DNA of 64,000 nucleotides from the NCBI GenBank assembly GCA_963800865.1, contig CAWDCL010000003.1, positions 186,001-250,000 of the forward strand. The letters run 5' to 3'. The position numbers and the translations under genes are program-made. Numbering within the stretch: position 1 is the stretch's first letter; every line of letters begins with the position of its first letter. The notes under the pieces are model-generated. The model did no database searches. It was not told the DNA's origin and saw only the letters and a list, made by a program, of their open reading frames with translations. This DNA comes from JALOKP01 sp963800865. Lineage in GTDB: Bacteria; Acidobacteriota; Polarisedimenticolia; J045. This document shows positions 1-8,981 of the stretch, piece by piece.

Positions 1-407
1 TCGAGTCCGACGGTGTCGATCAGGCGCCGCGCGCGCTCCTCGCGCTGGGCCCCGGGAACGCCGCGCGCCTTGAGCGCCAGCTCCACGTTCTCCTGGACGG
101 TCAGCCAGGGGTAGAGCGCGAAGGTCTGGAAGACGATCGTCGCGTGCGGGTTGACGCCGTGGAGCGGCAGCCCGCGGTAGAGCACCTCGCCCGCGGTCGG
201 CGCATTGAGCCCGGTCACGATCCGCAGCAGGGTCGACTTGCCGCAGCCCGAGGGGCCGAGCAGGCAGACGAATTCGCCGGCGCGGACGACCAGGTCCACG
301 CCGCGGATCGCCTCGAACGAGCGGTCGCCCTGGCCGTAGGCCTTGACGATGCCGCGCGCCTCGAGCAGGCACTCGGAGACCGGCGTCGGGAGGGGAGGGG
401 TCGCCAT
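1..407 (-). CDS. ABC transporter ATP-binding protein, NitT/TauT type (partial)
   Basis: N-terminal ~135 residues of an ABC ATPase; the rest lies beyond the window's left edge. The Walker A motif GPSGCGKST is followed by a Q-loop stretch reading TIVFQTFALYPWLTVQENV, which is typical of nitrate/sulfonate/taurine (NitT/TauT) importers. It would power uptake at the cytoplasmic face of the permease encoded immediately upstream in transcription order, whose TGA stop (410-412) lies 2 nt from this ATG. Signature and Walker B motifs are not visible. The substrate cannot be told, because no periplasmic binding protein lies in the window. Confidence 0.9.
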   Translation of the reverse strand, partial: MATPPLPTPVSECLLEARGIVKAYGQGDRSFEAIRGVDLVVRAGEFVCLLGPSGCGKSTLLRIVTGLNAPTAGEVLYRGLPLHGVNPHATIVFQTFALYPWLTVQENVELALKARGVPGAQREERARRLIDTVGL

Positions 408-409
408 CG

Positions 410-2131
410 TCACTCCAGGCGGTAGCGTTCTTCGGCGCGGCGGTAGAGGCGGAGCCAGAAGAAGCGGTTGATGAAAACGACGAGCAGGACCAGCGCGAGC
501 GTGGCGGCGACGAGCAGCGCGTAGTCCCCCCGGGCGGTCGCTTCGGCGATCAGCGCGCCGATCCCGACCGTGTCGTAGACCCGGTCGCCGAACGTCACGT
601 GCTCCGCCACGACGCTGGCGTTCCACGCCCCGCCCGAGGCGGTGATCGCGCCGGTGACCACGAACGGAAAGATCGCGGGCAGGTTCAGCACGCGCCAGCG
701 GTCGCGCCGGGTCAGCTGCAGCAGCGCGGTGGTCAGCTTCAGGTCCTCGGGGATCGCGGAGGCGCCGGCGATCACGTTGAACAGCAGGTACCACTGCGTT
801 CCCATCAGCATCAGCAGGATCGCGGCGACCGACAGGCCGCCCGGCGCGTCGAGCAGCAGCAGCACGAAGACCGGGAACAGGGCGGTCGCGGGGATCGAGG
901 CCATGACCTGCACCGCCGGCTGCAGCCACGCCGCCCAGCGCCGGTTCGAGCCGATCATCACCCCCAGCGGCACGGTCCAGGCGAGCGTGATCGCCAGCGC
1001 GATCGTCACGCGCAGGAGCGTCGCTCCGAGTCCCGCACCGACGGCCAGCCACGCGCCGGCCGACAGCCCCGAGACCAGGCGCAGCGCGCGGTAGCTGCCG
1101 TAGAGCGCCAGCGCGGCGAGCAGGACGAGCGAGCCCACGGCGAGCGCGCCGGGGCGGCCCTCCCCGTCGGGCTCGACCGGCGGCAGACCTTCCGCCGGCG
1201 GCTGGAGGCGCCGGTCGATCCACTCCGCCGCGGGGCGCAGCGTCCCGGCGGCCAGCCGGTCGAGCAGCCACGAGCGGCGCACGAGGTCGAGCACGCGCGA
1301 GTCGGGAGCCTCGCCGCCGGCGGTCAGGTCCAGCTTGAACTTGTCCGCCCAGGCCAGGACCGGCCGCCAGATCACGAGGTCGAGCAGGACGACGATCGTC
1401 ACCAGCGTGGCGACGCCGAGCCCGATCGCGCGCCAGTCGGACGCGGCGGACGCCTCGTGCAGGTAGGAGCCGAGGCCCGGGAGCCGGAAGTCGCGGCGGC
1501 CGACCACGAAGATCTCCGCCGCCATCAGGAAGAACCAGCCCCCCGACCAGCTCATCATGCTGTTCCAGACCAGGCCGGGCGCCGCGAACGGCAGCTCGAC
1601 GGTGCGGAAGCGCAGCCACGGACCGAGCCGGAAGACCGCCGCGGCCTCGCGCAGCTCGCGCGGCGTCCCGCGCACCGACTGGTAGAAGCTGAAGGTCATG
1701 TTCCAGGCCTGCGAGGTGAAGATCAGCACGATCGACGCCAGCTCGGCCGCGAAACCCTCCGGCAGGATCGCGCTGAACGAGAGCAGGACGACCGGCAGGA
1801 ACGACAGGATCGGGACGCTCTGCAGCACGTCGAGCAGCGGCATGAGCACTGCGCGGGCCCCCCGCGAGCGCGCCGCCGCGTAGCCGTAGACCAGGCTGAA
1901 GGCCAGCGAGATCGCGTACGCCACCGCCATCCGCCCGACCGAGAAGAGCGCGTACCACGGAAGGGCCCTCGGCGAGAGCGAGATCTCGGGCCCGGCGACG
2001 ACTGCCGGGACGCGCAGCGCCAGCCGCGCGCCGAGGTAGAGCAGCGCGGCGAGCAGCAGGAGGACCAGCCCGTCGCCCGCGGTGAGCGGCAGCTTGCGCG
2101 CGATCGGGGGGCTGTAGCGGAACGCGGGCAC
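410..2131 (-). CDS. ABC transporter permease with two fused transmembrane domains
   Basis: 573-residue polytopic inner-membrane protein. Two BPD_transp_1 (NitT/TauT-type) permease domains lie in tandem, about residues 15-260 and 330-565. Each carries an EAA-type loop (around GTPRELREAAAVFRLGPW in the first and IPEDLKLTTALLQLTRRDRW in the second). They are joined by a charged linker near residues 265-325. A single polypeptide would thus supply both halves of the channel. I chose the GTG at 2131 because translation further upstream only shadows the decarboxylase; this start lies 20 nt after the decarboxylase stop. It forms a probable operon with the upstream decarboxylase and downstream ATPase. 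Confidence 0.85.
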   Translation of the reverse strand: MPAFRYSPPIARKLPLTAGDGLVLLLLAALLYLGARLALRVPAVVAGPEISLSPRALPWYALFSVGRMAVAYAISLAFSLVYGYAAARSRGARAVLMPLLDVLQSVPILSFLPVVLLSFSAILPEGFAAELASIVLIFTSQAWNMTFSFYQSVRGTPRELREAAAVFRLGPWLRFRTVELPFAAPGLVWNSMMSWSGGWFFLMAAEIFVVGRRDFRLPGLGSYLHEASAASDWRAIGLGVATLVTIVVLLDLVIWRPVLAWADKFKLDLTAGGEAPDSRVLDLVRRSWLLDRLAAGTLRPAAEWIDRRLQPPAEGLPPVEPDGEGRPGALAVGSLVLLAALALYGSYRALRLVSGLSAGAWLAVGAGLGATLLRVTIALAITLAWTVPLGVMIGSNRRWAAWLQPAVQVMASIPATALFPVFVLLLLDAPGGLSVAAILLMLMGTQWYLLFNVIAGASAIPEDLKLTTALLQLTRRDRWRVLNLPAIFPFVVTGAITASGGAWNASVVAEHVTFGDRVYDTVGIGALIAEATARGDYALLVAATLALVLLVVFINRFFWLRLYRRAEERYRLE

Positions 2132-2151
2132 CGGTCGCCTTCCGGGTCCGG

Positions 2152-3633
2152 TCAGCGCGCGGCCTGGAGCAGCAGTTCCCAGGCCCGCCGCACGTGCCGT
2201 TCCTCCTGCCGCGGGTTCCCGATCGACACGCGGATCGCGTACTTCCCGTCGAGCTTCGTGTGCGACAGGAAGATCTCGCCGCTCTCGTTGACGCGGGCCA
2301 TCAGCCGCTCGTTGTGCGCGTCGAGCTCGGCCTCCGGCAGGCCCGGCGGGCCGTGGCGGAAGCAGACGGTCGCCATCGGGACGGGGGCGAGCAGCTCCCA
2401 GTCCGGCGCCGCTTCGACCCACGACGCGAACAGCCGTGCCAGCCGCAGGTGCTCCCTGATCCGCGCCGCCATCCCTTCGGCGCCGAAGAAGCGCAGCAGC
2501 ATCCAGAGCTTCAGCGCCCGGAAGCGGCGGCCGAGCTGGATCCCGTACTCGTGGTAGTTGTGCACCTCGCCCTGGTCGCGGACCTTGAGGTATTCGGGTA
2601 CGAGGCTGAACGCGGCGCGGAACGTCTCGGGCTGCCGGAACAGCAGCAGCGAGGCGTCGAACGGGGTCCAGAGCCACTTGTGCGGGTTGATCACGATCGA
2701 GTCGGCGCGCTCCCAGCCGGCGAACAGGCCGCGCTGCTCGGGCGCGACCATCATCGCCCCGCCGTAGGCGGCGTCGACGTGCAGCCAGAGCTTCTCGCGC
2801 TCGCAGACCGCGGCGATCGCGTCCGCGGGGTCGACGCTGGTCGATGACGTCGTGCCCAGCGTCGCCACGACGGCGAACGGCCACCAGCCGCTCTCCCAGT
2901 CCTCGCGGATCGCCTGCTCCAGGAGGTCGACCCGCATCCGGAACACGCCGTCCGCCGGGATGCGCCGCACGCCCTTGCGGCCGATCCCGGCGACGATCGC
3001 CGCCTTCTCGATCGAGGAGTGCGCCTCGGTCGACGCGTAGACGCGCAGCCGGCCGATCCCCGGCCGGCCGGCGAGCCCCTCGTCGCGCGCGTCGAGGCCG
3101 GGCACGGCCTGACGCGCGGCGACGATCGCCAGCAGCGACGAGACCGACGCCGTGTCGGTGAACATCCCGTCGAACGCCTCGGGCAGCCCGACCAGCTGGC
3201 GCAGCCAGGAGACGACGACCTCTTCCAGCTCGGTCGACGACGGCGCGTTGCGCCAGAACATGACGTTGGAGTTCAGCCCCGCCGCCAGCCACTCGCCGAG
3301 GATGCCGGGCCCCGACGCGACCGAGGGGAAGTAGGCCATGAAGCCGGGGTGTTGCCAGTGCGTGATGTTCGGCTCGATCAGCCGCGCGTAGTCGGCCAGG
3401 ATCGCCTCCAGCGGCTCGGGCTGCGCGGGCGGCGCGGCCGGGAGCGCGGCGCGGATCGAGCCCGGCTCCAGCCGGGGCAGGACGGGGAAGCTCTCGAGCC
3501 GGCCGAGGTAGTCGGCCACGCGGTCGGCGACGCCGTGCGCGGCGGCGCGGAACTCCTCGGGCTGCATGTCGCCCAGCCCTTCCTGCGAGGGGAGCAGGGG
3601 GCGGGTGCCGTGATCGGACGGTTCGGTCGCCAT
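2152..3633 (-). CDS. pyridoxal-dependent decarboxylase (aromatic-L-amino-acid decarboxylase family)
   Basis: 493-residue group II PLP decarboxylase. The family removes the carboxyl group of aromatic or acidic amino acids to give amines. The PLP lysine is in NPHKW (Lys about residue 319). The family signatures HWQHPGFMAYFP, LNSNVMFWRNAPSSTELE and HVDAAYGG are all present, and length matches the aromatic decarboxylases (470-500). It is the first gene of a minus-strand operon with an ABC permease and ATPase, perhaps linking amine or amino-acid transport to decarboxylation (inference). Substrate preference (Trp, Tyr, Dopa) cannot be read from sequence alone. Confidence 0.9.
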   Translation of the reverse strand: MATEPSDHGTRPLLPSQEGLGDMQPEEFRAAAHGVADRVADYLGRLESFPVLPRLEPGSIRAALPAAPPAQPEPLEAILADYARLIEPNITHWQHPGFMAYFPSVASGPGILGEWLAAGLNSNVMFWRNAPSSTELEEVVVSWLRQLVGLPEAFDGMFTDTASVSSLLAIVAARQAVPGLDARDEGLAGRPGIGRLRVYASTEAHSSIEKAAIVAGIGRKGVRRIPADGVFRMRVDLLEQAIREDWESGWWPFAVVATLGTTSSTSVDPADAIAAVCEREKLWLHVDAAYGGAMMVAPEQRGLFAGWERADSIVINPHKWLWTPFDASLLLFRQPETFRAAFSLVPEYLKVRDQGEVHNYHEYGIQLGRRFRALKLWMLLRFFGAEGMAARIREHLRLARLFASWVEAAPDWELLAPVPMATVCFRHGPPGLPEAELDAHNERLMARVNESGEIFLSHTKLDGKYAIRVSIGNPRQEERHVRRAWELLLQAAR

Positions 3634-3828
3634 GCGGCGTTCCTCCGGGAGGCCGGCGCGATTCTGCGCCGCGGGCCTTCTCCACGCGACGGGCGTACCC
3701 GTAATTTCTTCGCCTTAATATCGCCTTGGCGTTCCTAACTCTCCTGTTAGCATCATGCTGTATGGCGGGCCCGGTCCCCTGGGGACGGTTTTCGGGCGGC
3801 CATCCGTTCCGAGCTGGGAGACCGCTCC
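3634..3828. promoter_or_regulatory. divergent intergenic region
   Basis: 195 nt between the divergent starts of the decarboxylase operon (minus) and the cytochrome bd-like operon (plus). It contains an AT-richer core around 3700-3765 that stands out from the GC-rich surroundings, so both promoters probably lie here. I could not assign -35/-10 boxes or an operator with confidence. Confidence 0.35.
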
Positions 3829-5595
3829 ATGAACTACCCGATCTGGGACCTGCAGGGCTCCGGCCTGCTGATCGCCATCGTCTCCATCGTCCACGTCTTC
3901 GTCTCCCACTTCGCGGTCGGCGGCGGCCTGTTCCTGGTCCTCGCCGAGCGCAAGGCGCGCCGCGACAACGACCCCGCGCTGCTCGGCTTCGTGCGCTACC
4001 TCTCGCGCTTCTTCATCCTCCTGACGCTGGTCTTCGGCGCGATCACCGGCGTCGGGATCTGGTTCGCGATCACGCTGGTCAGCCCGTGGGCGACCGCCAG
4101 CCTGATCAACACCTTCGTCTGGGGCTGGGCGATCGAGTGGACCTTCTTCCTGACCGAGATCGCCGCCGCGATGGTCTACTACTACGGCTGGGACCGGCTG
4201 GCGGCGCGGACCCACGTCGCCGTCGGCTGGATCTACTTCGGGGCGGCGTGGCTCTCGCTCGTGGTCATCAATGGGATCCTGGCCTACATGCTCACGCCGG
4301 GGGCGTGGCTCGAGAACCGCAGCTTCTGGTCGGGCTTCTTCAACCCGACCTACTTCCCGTCGCTCTTCGCGCGGACCTTCGCCTCGATCGGGCTGGCCGG
4401 CCTGTACGCGGTGTTCACCGCCGGCTTCCTGCGCGACCCGCAGCTGAAGCGCACGGTCGCGCGCTGGGCCGGCACCTGGTGGGTGCTGCCGACCGTGATC
4501 GCGCTGCCGCTGTCGCTCGCCTGGTACTTCGCGGCCGCGTCGTCCGCGGGCGTGCCGGTCGCCGAGATCTTCGGGACCGCTTCGCCCGGGTTCCTCTCGA
4601 TCGTCGCCAGCGCGTTCGGGCCGCTGCCCGAGGCCGGCTACCCGATGGCGCAGCGCGCGCTCCGGGTGGCGCTGGCCTCGATGACCTTCGCGCTGGTCGT
4701 CGCGCTGTTCGTCGTCTTCGTGCGCAACGAGCGCTACGGCCGGATCTCGGGGACGCTGCTGATGCTGTCCGGCCTGTTCGCGATCGGCGGCGGCGAGTGG
4801 GTGCGAGAAGACCTGCGCAAGCCGTGGGTCATCGGCGAGCACATGTTCGTCAACGGTGTCCGGCTGCCGCCCCGCGGCTCCGCGCCGAAGCCGCCCGAGG
4901 GCTTCCCCGCCGACCGCTTCACGGTGGAGGCGCTGAACGCGTCCGGCGTGCTTGCCGCGTCGCCGTGGGCCCGGCTTCCGGCGGGGTACACGCCCGGGGC
5001 GCTGACCGCCGAGGCGATGGACCCGAAGAAGCTGATCGAGCTGGAAGCGGCCGCGGGGCGCGAGGTCTTCCGGCTGCAGTGCTTCGCCTGCCACTCGGTC
5101 GATCGCTACAACGGCATCGACAGGCTGGTGAAGGGGAAGAGCTCCTCGACGATCGAGGGGATCCTCGGCCGGCTCGCGCGGCCCGTGAACGCGAAGGGCG
5201 AGGCCGCGGCCTGGGACGATCCGCAGCTCGCGCTCAAGACCTGGCGCGACCGGATGATGCCGCCGTTCGTCGGGACCGCGGCCGAAGCCCACGCGCTGTC
5301 GGTCTACCTCGCGACGGTCGGCGGCGGTGCGGTCGAGGCGGCCGCGGCGACGGCGACGGGGCCGCCCTCCGGTGCGAAGCTCTTCGAGGACAACTGCGCG
5401 ATGTGCCACGCGCCGGAGAGCGACTTCCCGATGGCCAACTACCTGAAAGGCCGGGGCGCCGATGCGTTCTACGAGGCGATCGGCCGGCTGCCCGAGCTCA
5501 ACGAACTGATGCCCCCCTTCGAGGGAACCGACGCGGAGCGGCGTGCGCTCGCGGAGTACCTCGCGGGCCTCGGCCAGCCGGCCGGCGCGCGGTAG
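3829..5595 (+). CDS. cytochrome bd-like quinol oxidoreductase subunit with two C-terminal c-type haem domains
   Basis: 588-residue membrane protein. About nine transmembrane helices at residues 10-350 resemble cytochrome bd oxidase subunit I (HxF helix near VHVFVSHFAVGGGLFL, GWAIEWTFFLTEI, GGGEWVREDLRKPW). A periplasmic tail follows with two c-type haem sites, CFACH (Cys about 418) and CAMCH (Cys about 523). c-haem-bearing branches of the bd superfamily are known; they lack a canonical quinol loop and are thought to exchange electrons through the cytochrome c domain. It starts an operon with the second membrane subunit 14 nt downstream. Whether it reduces oxygen or another acceptor cannot be decided here. 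Confidence 0.8.
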   Translation: MNYPIWDLQGSGLLIAIVSIVHVFVSHFAVGGGLFLVLAERKARRDNDPALLGFVRYLSRFFILLTLVFGAITGVGIWFAITLVSPWATASLINTFVWGWAIEWTFFLTEIAAAMVYYYGWDRLAARTHVAVGWIYFGAAWLSLVVINGILAYMLTPGAWLENRSFWSGFFNPTYFPSLFARTFASIGLAGLYAVFTAGFLRDPQLKRTVARWAGTWWVLPTVIALPLSLAWYFAAASSAGVPVAEIFGTASPGFLSIVASAFGPLPEAGYPMAQRALRVALASMTFALVVALFVVFVRNERYGRISGTLLMLSGLFAIGGGEWVREDLRKPWVIGEHMFVNGVRLPPRGSAPKPPEGFPADRFTVEALNASGVLAASPWARLPAGYTPGALTAEAMDPKKLIELEAAAGREVFRLQCFACHSVDRYNGIDRLVKGKSSSTIEGILGRLARPVNAKGEAAAWDDPQLALKTWRDRMMPPFVGTAAEAHALSVYLATVGGGAVEAAAATATGPPSGAKLFEDNCAMCHAPESDFPMANYLKGRGADAFYEAIGRLPELNELMPPFEGTDAERRALAEYLAGLGQPAGAR

Positions 5596-5609
5596 GGGAG
5601 GAGACGTCG

Positions 5610-6744
5610 ATGAACCTGCCCCTCCTCGCGGCGATCCCCCAGCTGGACCCGACCCCGCTCGCGGCCCCCGCGGCGCTGATGTGGTTCCTCCTGGTCCTGA
5701 CCTTCTTCCTGCACCTGCTGCCGATGAACTTCGTGCTGGGCGGCTCGCTCATCGCCCTGATCGCGCGCCTGCGCGCCGCCCGTCCCGGCAGCGAGCACTC
5801 GCGGGAGCTGGTGCGCTACTTCGCGAAGTCGATGCCGATCGCGGTGGCGGCGACGGTGAGCTTCGGCGTCGCGCCGCTGCTCTTCGTCCAGGCGCTGTAC
5901 GGACGGCTGTTCTTCTCCAGCTCGGTCCTGATGGCCTGGTTCTGGTTCGCCGTCATCCCGCTCCTGATGCTGGCCTACTACGGGACCTACCTGCTCGCGT
6001 TCCAGCCGCGGCGGCTCGGCGGCTCGACGGGCCTGGTGGCCTGGACGACGGCGATCGATCTTCCTCGTGATCGGCTTCCTTTACACGAACAACATGACGC
6101 TGATGCTGCGGCCCGACGCCTTCGTCGAGAAGTACGCGCGGAGCGCGGCCGGCCTCCAGCTCAACCTCGACGACCCGACGCTCTGGCCGCGCTTCCTGCA
6201 CATGCTGTTCGGGGCGCTGGCGGTGACCGGGATCGCCGTCGCGCACTACGGCCTGTGGCGCAAGCGGCGCGACGCCGACCCGGCGTTCGGCAGCTGGGCG
6301 CTCAGGCACGGGTCGCTCTGGTTCTGCATCCCGACCGGGATCAACATCGTCTGGGGCATGTGGTGGCTGATCGCGCTCCCCAAGGACGTGATGCTGCGCT
6401 TCATGGGGAAGAACATGTTCGCCACCGGGACGCTGGGGCTGGGGATCCTGCTCGGGCTGCTGTCGCTGTTCCTGATGGCGCTGGCGATCTACGCGCCGCG
6501 GCCCGAGAAGCTCGTCCGGATCGCGTCGGTCGCCGTCGTCGCGACGCTGGTCCTGATGATCCTCTCGCGCGACCAGGTGCGGCGCGGCGCGCTGGAACTG
6601 GCCGGCTTCGAGGCGAACCCCTGGGTCGCGCCGCAGTGGGGCCCGATCGCGATCTTCGCGCTGCTGCTGGTCGGCGCGATCGCGACGGTGGCGTGGATGG
6701 TGCTGGCGTACGCCCGGTCGAAGCCGGGACGCGCGGAGGGCTAG
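5610..6744 (+). pseudogene. second membrane subunit of the bd-like complex, frameshifted by a 4-bp duplication
   Basis: ATG at 5610 has a strong ribosome binding site (ggggaggag). The protein begins MNLPLLAAIPQLDP and has paired hydrophobic helices like a bd-family partner subunit. The first frame is good to about 6056. There the tetranucleotide gatc occurs twice in a row (6053-6056, 6057-6060), pushing translation out of frame. Removing one copy restores TTAIFLVIGFLYTNNM and a continuous protein of about 377 residues to the stop at 6744. This is either a real inactivating mutation or a sequencing/assembly error. The operon position after the c-haem bd-like subunit supports a two-subunit complex. 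Confidence 0.75.
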
Positions 6745-6747
6745 GCC

Positions 6748-7785
6748 GTGGAGCACGAACTCGTCGACCTCCGTTCCGACACCGTGACGCGCCCCTCGCC
6801 CGCGATGCGCGAGGCGATGGCGTCGGCCGCGGTCGGGGACGACGTCCTCGACGGGGACCCGACGACGCTGGAACTCGAGGAGCTCGCGGCGGAGCGGACC
6901 GGCAAGGAGGCGGGACTCTTCGTCCCCTCGGGCTGCATGGCCAACCTGATCGCCCAGCTGGTCCACGTCCGGCGCGGCGACGAGGTCGTGCTGGGGACGG
7001 ACTGCCACGCGGTGCTCCACGAGGTCGGCGCCGGGGCGGCGGTGGCCGGCGTGCAGTATTCGGTGATCCCCGGGAATGGCCTGTTCACCACGGACCAGGC
7101 GGAGGCGCGGGTCAAGCCGCCGACGTTCCACACCCCCGGGACCGGGCTGGTCTGGATCGAGAACACCCACAACATGGGCGGCGGCGTGGTCTTTCCGCAG
7201 ACGGAGGTCGAGAAGATCGCCCAGGTCTGCCGGAACGCCGGGATCCCGATGCACCTCGACGGCGCGCGGGTGTTCAACGCGGCGGTCGCCGCCGGCACGA
7301 CGGTCGCGGCGCTCGCGGCGCCGTTCGACTCGCTCTCCTTCTGCCTCTCGAAGGGGTTGGGGGCGCCGGTCGGCTCGGTGCTGTGCGGAACGAAGGAGTT
7401 CCGGGTCGCAGCCCACCGCTACCGCAAGATGCTCGGCGGCGGGATGCGCCAGGCGGGGATCGTGGCCGCCGCGGGCCTCTTCGCGCTGCGGCACAACGTG
7501 GAGCGGCTGGCGGAGGACCACCTCCGCGCGCGGCGCCTGGCCCACGCGCTCGCGCCCTGCCCGAACCTGCGGATCGACCCGGCGTCGGTCCAGACCAACA
7601 TCGTGATCGTCCGGCTCGCGGCCGGCGGTGCCGAGGAGCTGCTCGAGCGCTGCGCGCGCCGCGGCGTGAACTTCCTGTCGCTCGACCGCCGACGCTTCCG
7701 GCTGGTGACGCACCTCGACGTCGACGGGCCGGCCATCGAGCGCGCGGCGAAGGTGATCGGCGAGGAAGCGGCGGCGCTGGGGTAG
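6748..7785 (+). CDS. ltaE: low-specificity L-threonine aldolase
   Basis: 345-residue PLP fold-type I enzyme that cleaves threonine or allo-threonine to glycine and acetaldehyde in the cytoplasm. The family opening VDLRSDTVTRPSPAMREAM, the substrate-site segment GDDVLDGDPT, the Asp-containing HLDGARVFNA and the PLP lysine in SKGLGAPVGS (Lys about 202) are all present, and length is as expected. The GTG start at 6748 is 3 nt after the previous stop, so it is co-transcribed with the bd-like genes; I see no metabolic reason for that. Confidence 0.93.
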   Translation: MEHELVDLRSDTVTRPSPAMREAMASAAVGDDVLDGDPTTLELEELAAERTGKEAGLFVPSGCMANLIAQLVHVRRGDEVVLGTDCHAVLHEVGAGAAVAGVQYSVIPGNGLFTTDQAEARVKPPTFHTPGTGLVWIENTHNMGGGVVFPQTEVEKIAQVCRNAGIPMHLDGARVFNAAVAAGTTVAALAAPFDSLSFCLSKGLGAPVGSVLCGTKEFRVAAHRYRKMLGGGMRQAGIVAAAGLFALRHNVERLAEDHLRARRLAHALAPCPNLRIDPASVQTNIVIVRLAAGGAEELLERCARRGVNFLSLDRRRFRLVTHLDVDGPAIERAAKVIGEEAAALG

Positions 7786-7810
7786 AACGCGGCCCTTCGG
7801 TCGCGACGCC

Positions 7811-8227
7811 TCAGCGGAAGTTCTGCTTCATCCATGCGACGTTGGCCGCGATCAGCTGCTCGAGGACCTTGACGTCGATGTCCGAGAGCCGCTTGAGGTA
7901 CAGGCACGACGAGCCGGTCTTGAACTTGCCGAGCCTGGCCATCAGGTCGGGGAACTCGTCGAACCCGGCCATCAGGTAGAGGGTCAGGTCCTGCTTGCGC
8001 GGAGAGAACCCGGTGAGGGGCCAGTCCCCCTCGCGGCCACTCGCGGACTTGTAGTGGTAGCTGCCGAAGCCGACGATGCTCGTGCCCCACATCTTCGGTG
8101 GGGCCTTCGTGACCCGCTTCATGATCCTGAGCACCGCCTCGCAGTCCGCGCGACGCTGGTCGTGCTCGATCCCGGCGATGAAGTCTTCGACGCTCGCGTC
8201 GTTGACCTTGGTCTTGGGTTCGGCCAT
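7811..8227 (-). CDS. DUF1801 domain protein
   Basis: 138-residue small cytosolic protein of the DUF1801 (YdhG-like) family. It carries the typical segments CEAVLRIMKRVTKAPPKMWG, GFGSYHYK and FSPRKQDLTLYL. The function of the family is not established; it shares the fold of small stress-associated proteins. An upstream in-frame ATG would add 63 residues, but these look non-coding, so I prefer ATG 8227. Convergent with ltaE, 25 nt away. Confidence 0.8.
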   Translation of the reverse strand: MAEPKTKVNDASVEDFIAGIEHDQRRADCEAVLRIMKRVTKAPPKMWGTSIVGFGSYHYKSASGREGDWPLTGFSPRKQDLTLYLMAGFDEFPDLMARLGKFKTGSSCLYLKRLSDIDVKVLEQLIAANVAWMKQNFR

Positions 8228-8468
8228 CGGTGACGTCCCTCGTACGATGCGGCCCGCGTGACCCGGCCGGGAGAGGGTAGCACCGGCGCTGCCGGCCGGG
8301 GGGCAACCGAAATGGAAACGGCCGCCGGACGCTCCGGGCCCGGGCCGGTCGTCCGGCGCTGGGTCGCGCTCCGGCGCAACCGGCGACTCCATCCGTGCCG
8401 CTGGCGGTAGAATCATCCCGCTCGGCGGTCAGCGGATGGTTCGCGCGCCGCGGCCGGAGGATCGACCG

Positions 8469-8951
8469 ATGACCCGCAGAATGCCCCTGCTCCCGGTGCT
8501 GCTGCTGCTCGCGCTCGGCGCCACGATGGCGCTGGCCCAGGACCCGACCGAGGACGACGTGCGGATCACGCGCGGGCTCCTGGCTGCCGAGCGGCAGAAG
8601 ATCGTCGGCGAGAACCTCAGCCTGACCCCGGAGCAGGCGCAGAAGTTCTGGCCGCTCTACCTCCAGTACCGCGGCGAACTGATGCGGTTCGGCGACCGCG
8701 GGATCCAGCTGCTCGACACGCTCTCGAAGAGCGGCGACACGATGGACGACAAGACCGCCCAGGGCCTGCTCGAGGAGTGGCTCTTCCTGAAGCAGCAGGA
8801 GTGGGAGCTGAAGGGGCGCTGGCGCGCGAAGTTCGAGCGGGCGATCCCGCCGGCCAAGGTGCTGCGCTTCTACCAGATCGAGAACAAGATCGACACCTCG
8901 ATCGCGGCCGAGATCTCGTCGGCCATCCCGCTGGCTCTGCCCGCGAAGTAG
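8469..8951 (+). CDS. secreted helical protein, unrecognised family
   Basis: 160 residues with a clear signal peptide (MTRRMPLLPVLLLLALGATMALA, cleavage before QDPTE), then an all-helical charged domain containing NLSLTPEQAQKFWPLYLQY. That segment resembles the LTPEQ repeats of Spy/CpxP-type periplasmic proteins. A ggagg ribosome binding site lies 8 nt before ATG 8469; an earlier in-frame ATG at 8436 has no signal sequence. Likely periplasmic; a chaperone-like role is only a guess. A monocistronic unit convergent with the hydrolase gene. Confidence 0.75.
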   Translation: MTRRMPLLPVLLLLALGATMALAQDPTEDDVRITRGLLAAERQKIVGENLSLTPEQAQKFWPLYLQYRGELMRFGDRGIQLLDTLSKSGDTMDDKTAQGLLEEWLFLKQQEWELKGRWRAKFERAIPPAKVLRFYQIENKIDTSIAAEISSAIPLALPAK

Positions 8952-8981
8952 GGCGCGGCGGGGCCTCGCCGGGCGAGGGGA

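Noticed and set aside
2844..3161. Arg/Ser/Pro-rich small plus-strand proteins inside the decarboxylase
   Set aside because: Typical antisense frames of high-GC coding DNA without ribosome binding sites.
410..3685. A 1091-codon minus-strand frame suggesting a decarboxylase-permease fusion
   Set aside because: The upstream half is an Arg/Pro-rich shadow of the decarboxylase in another frame; the decarboxylase has its own stop at 2152 and the permease starts at GTG 2131.
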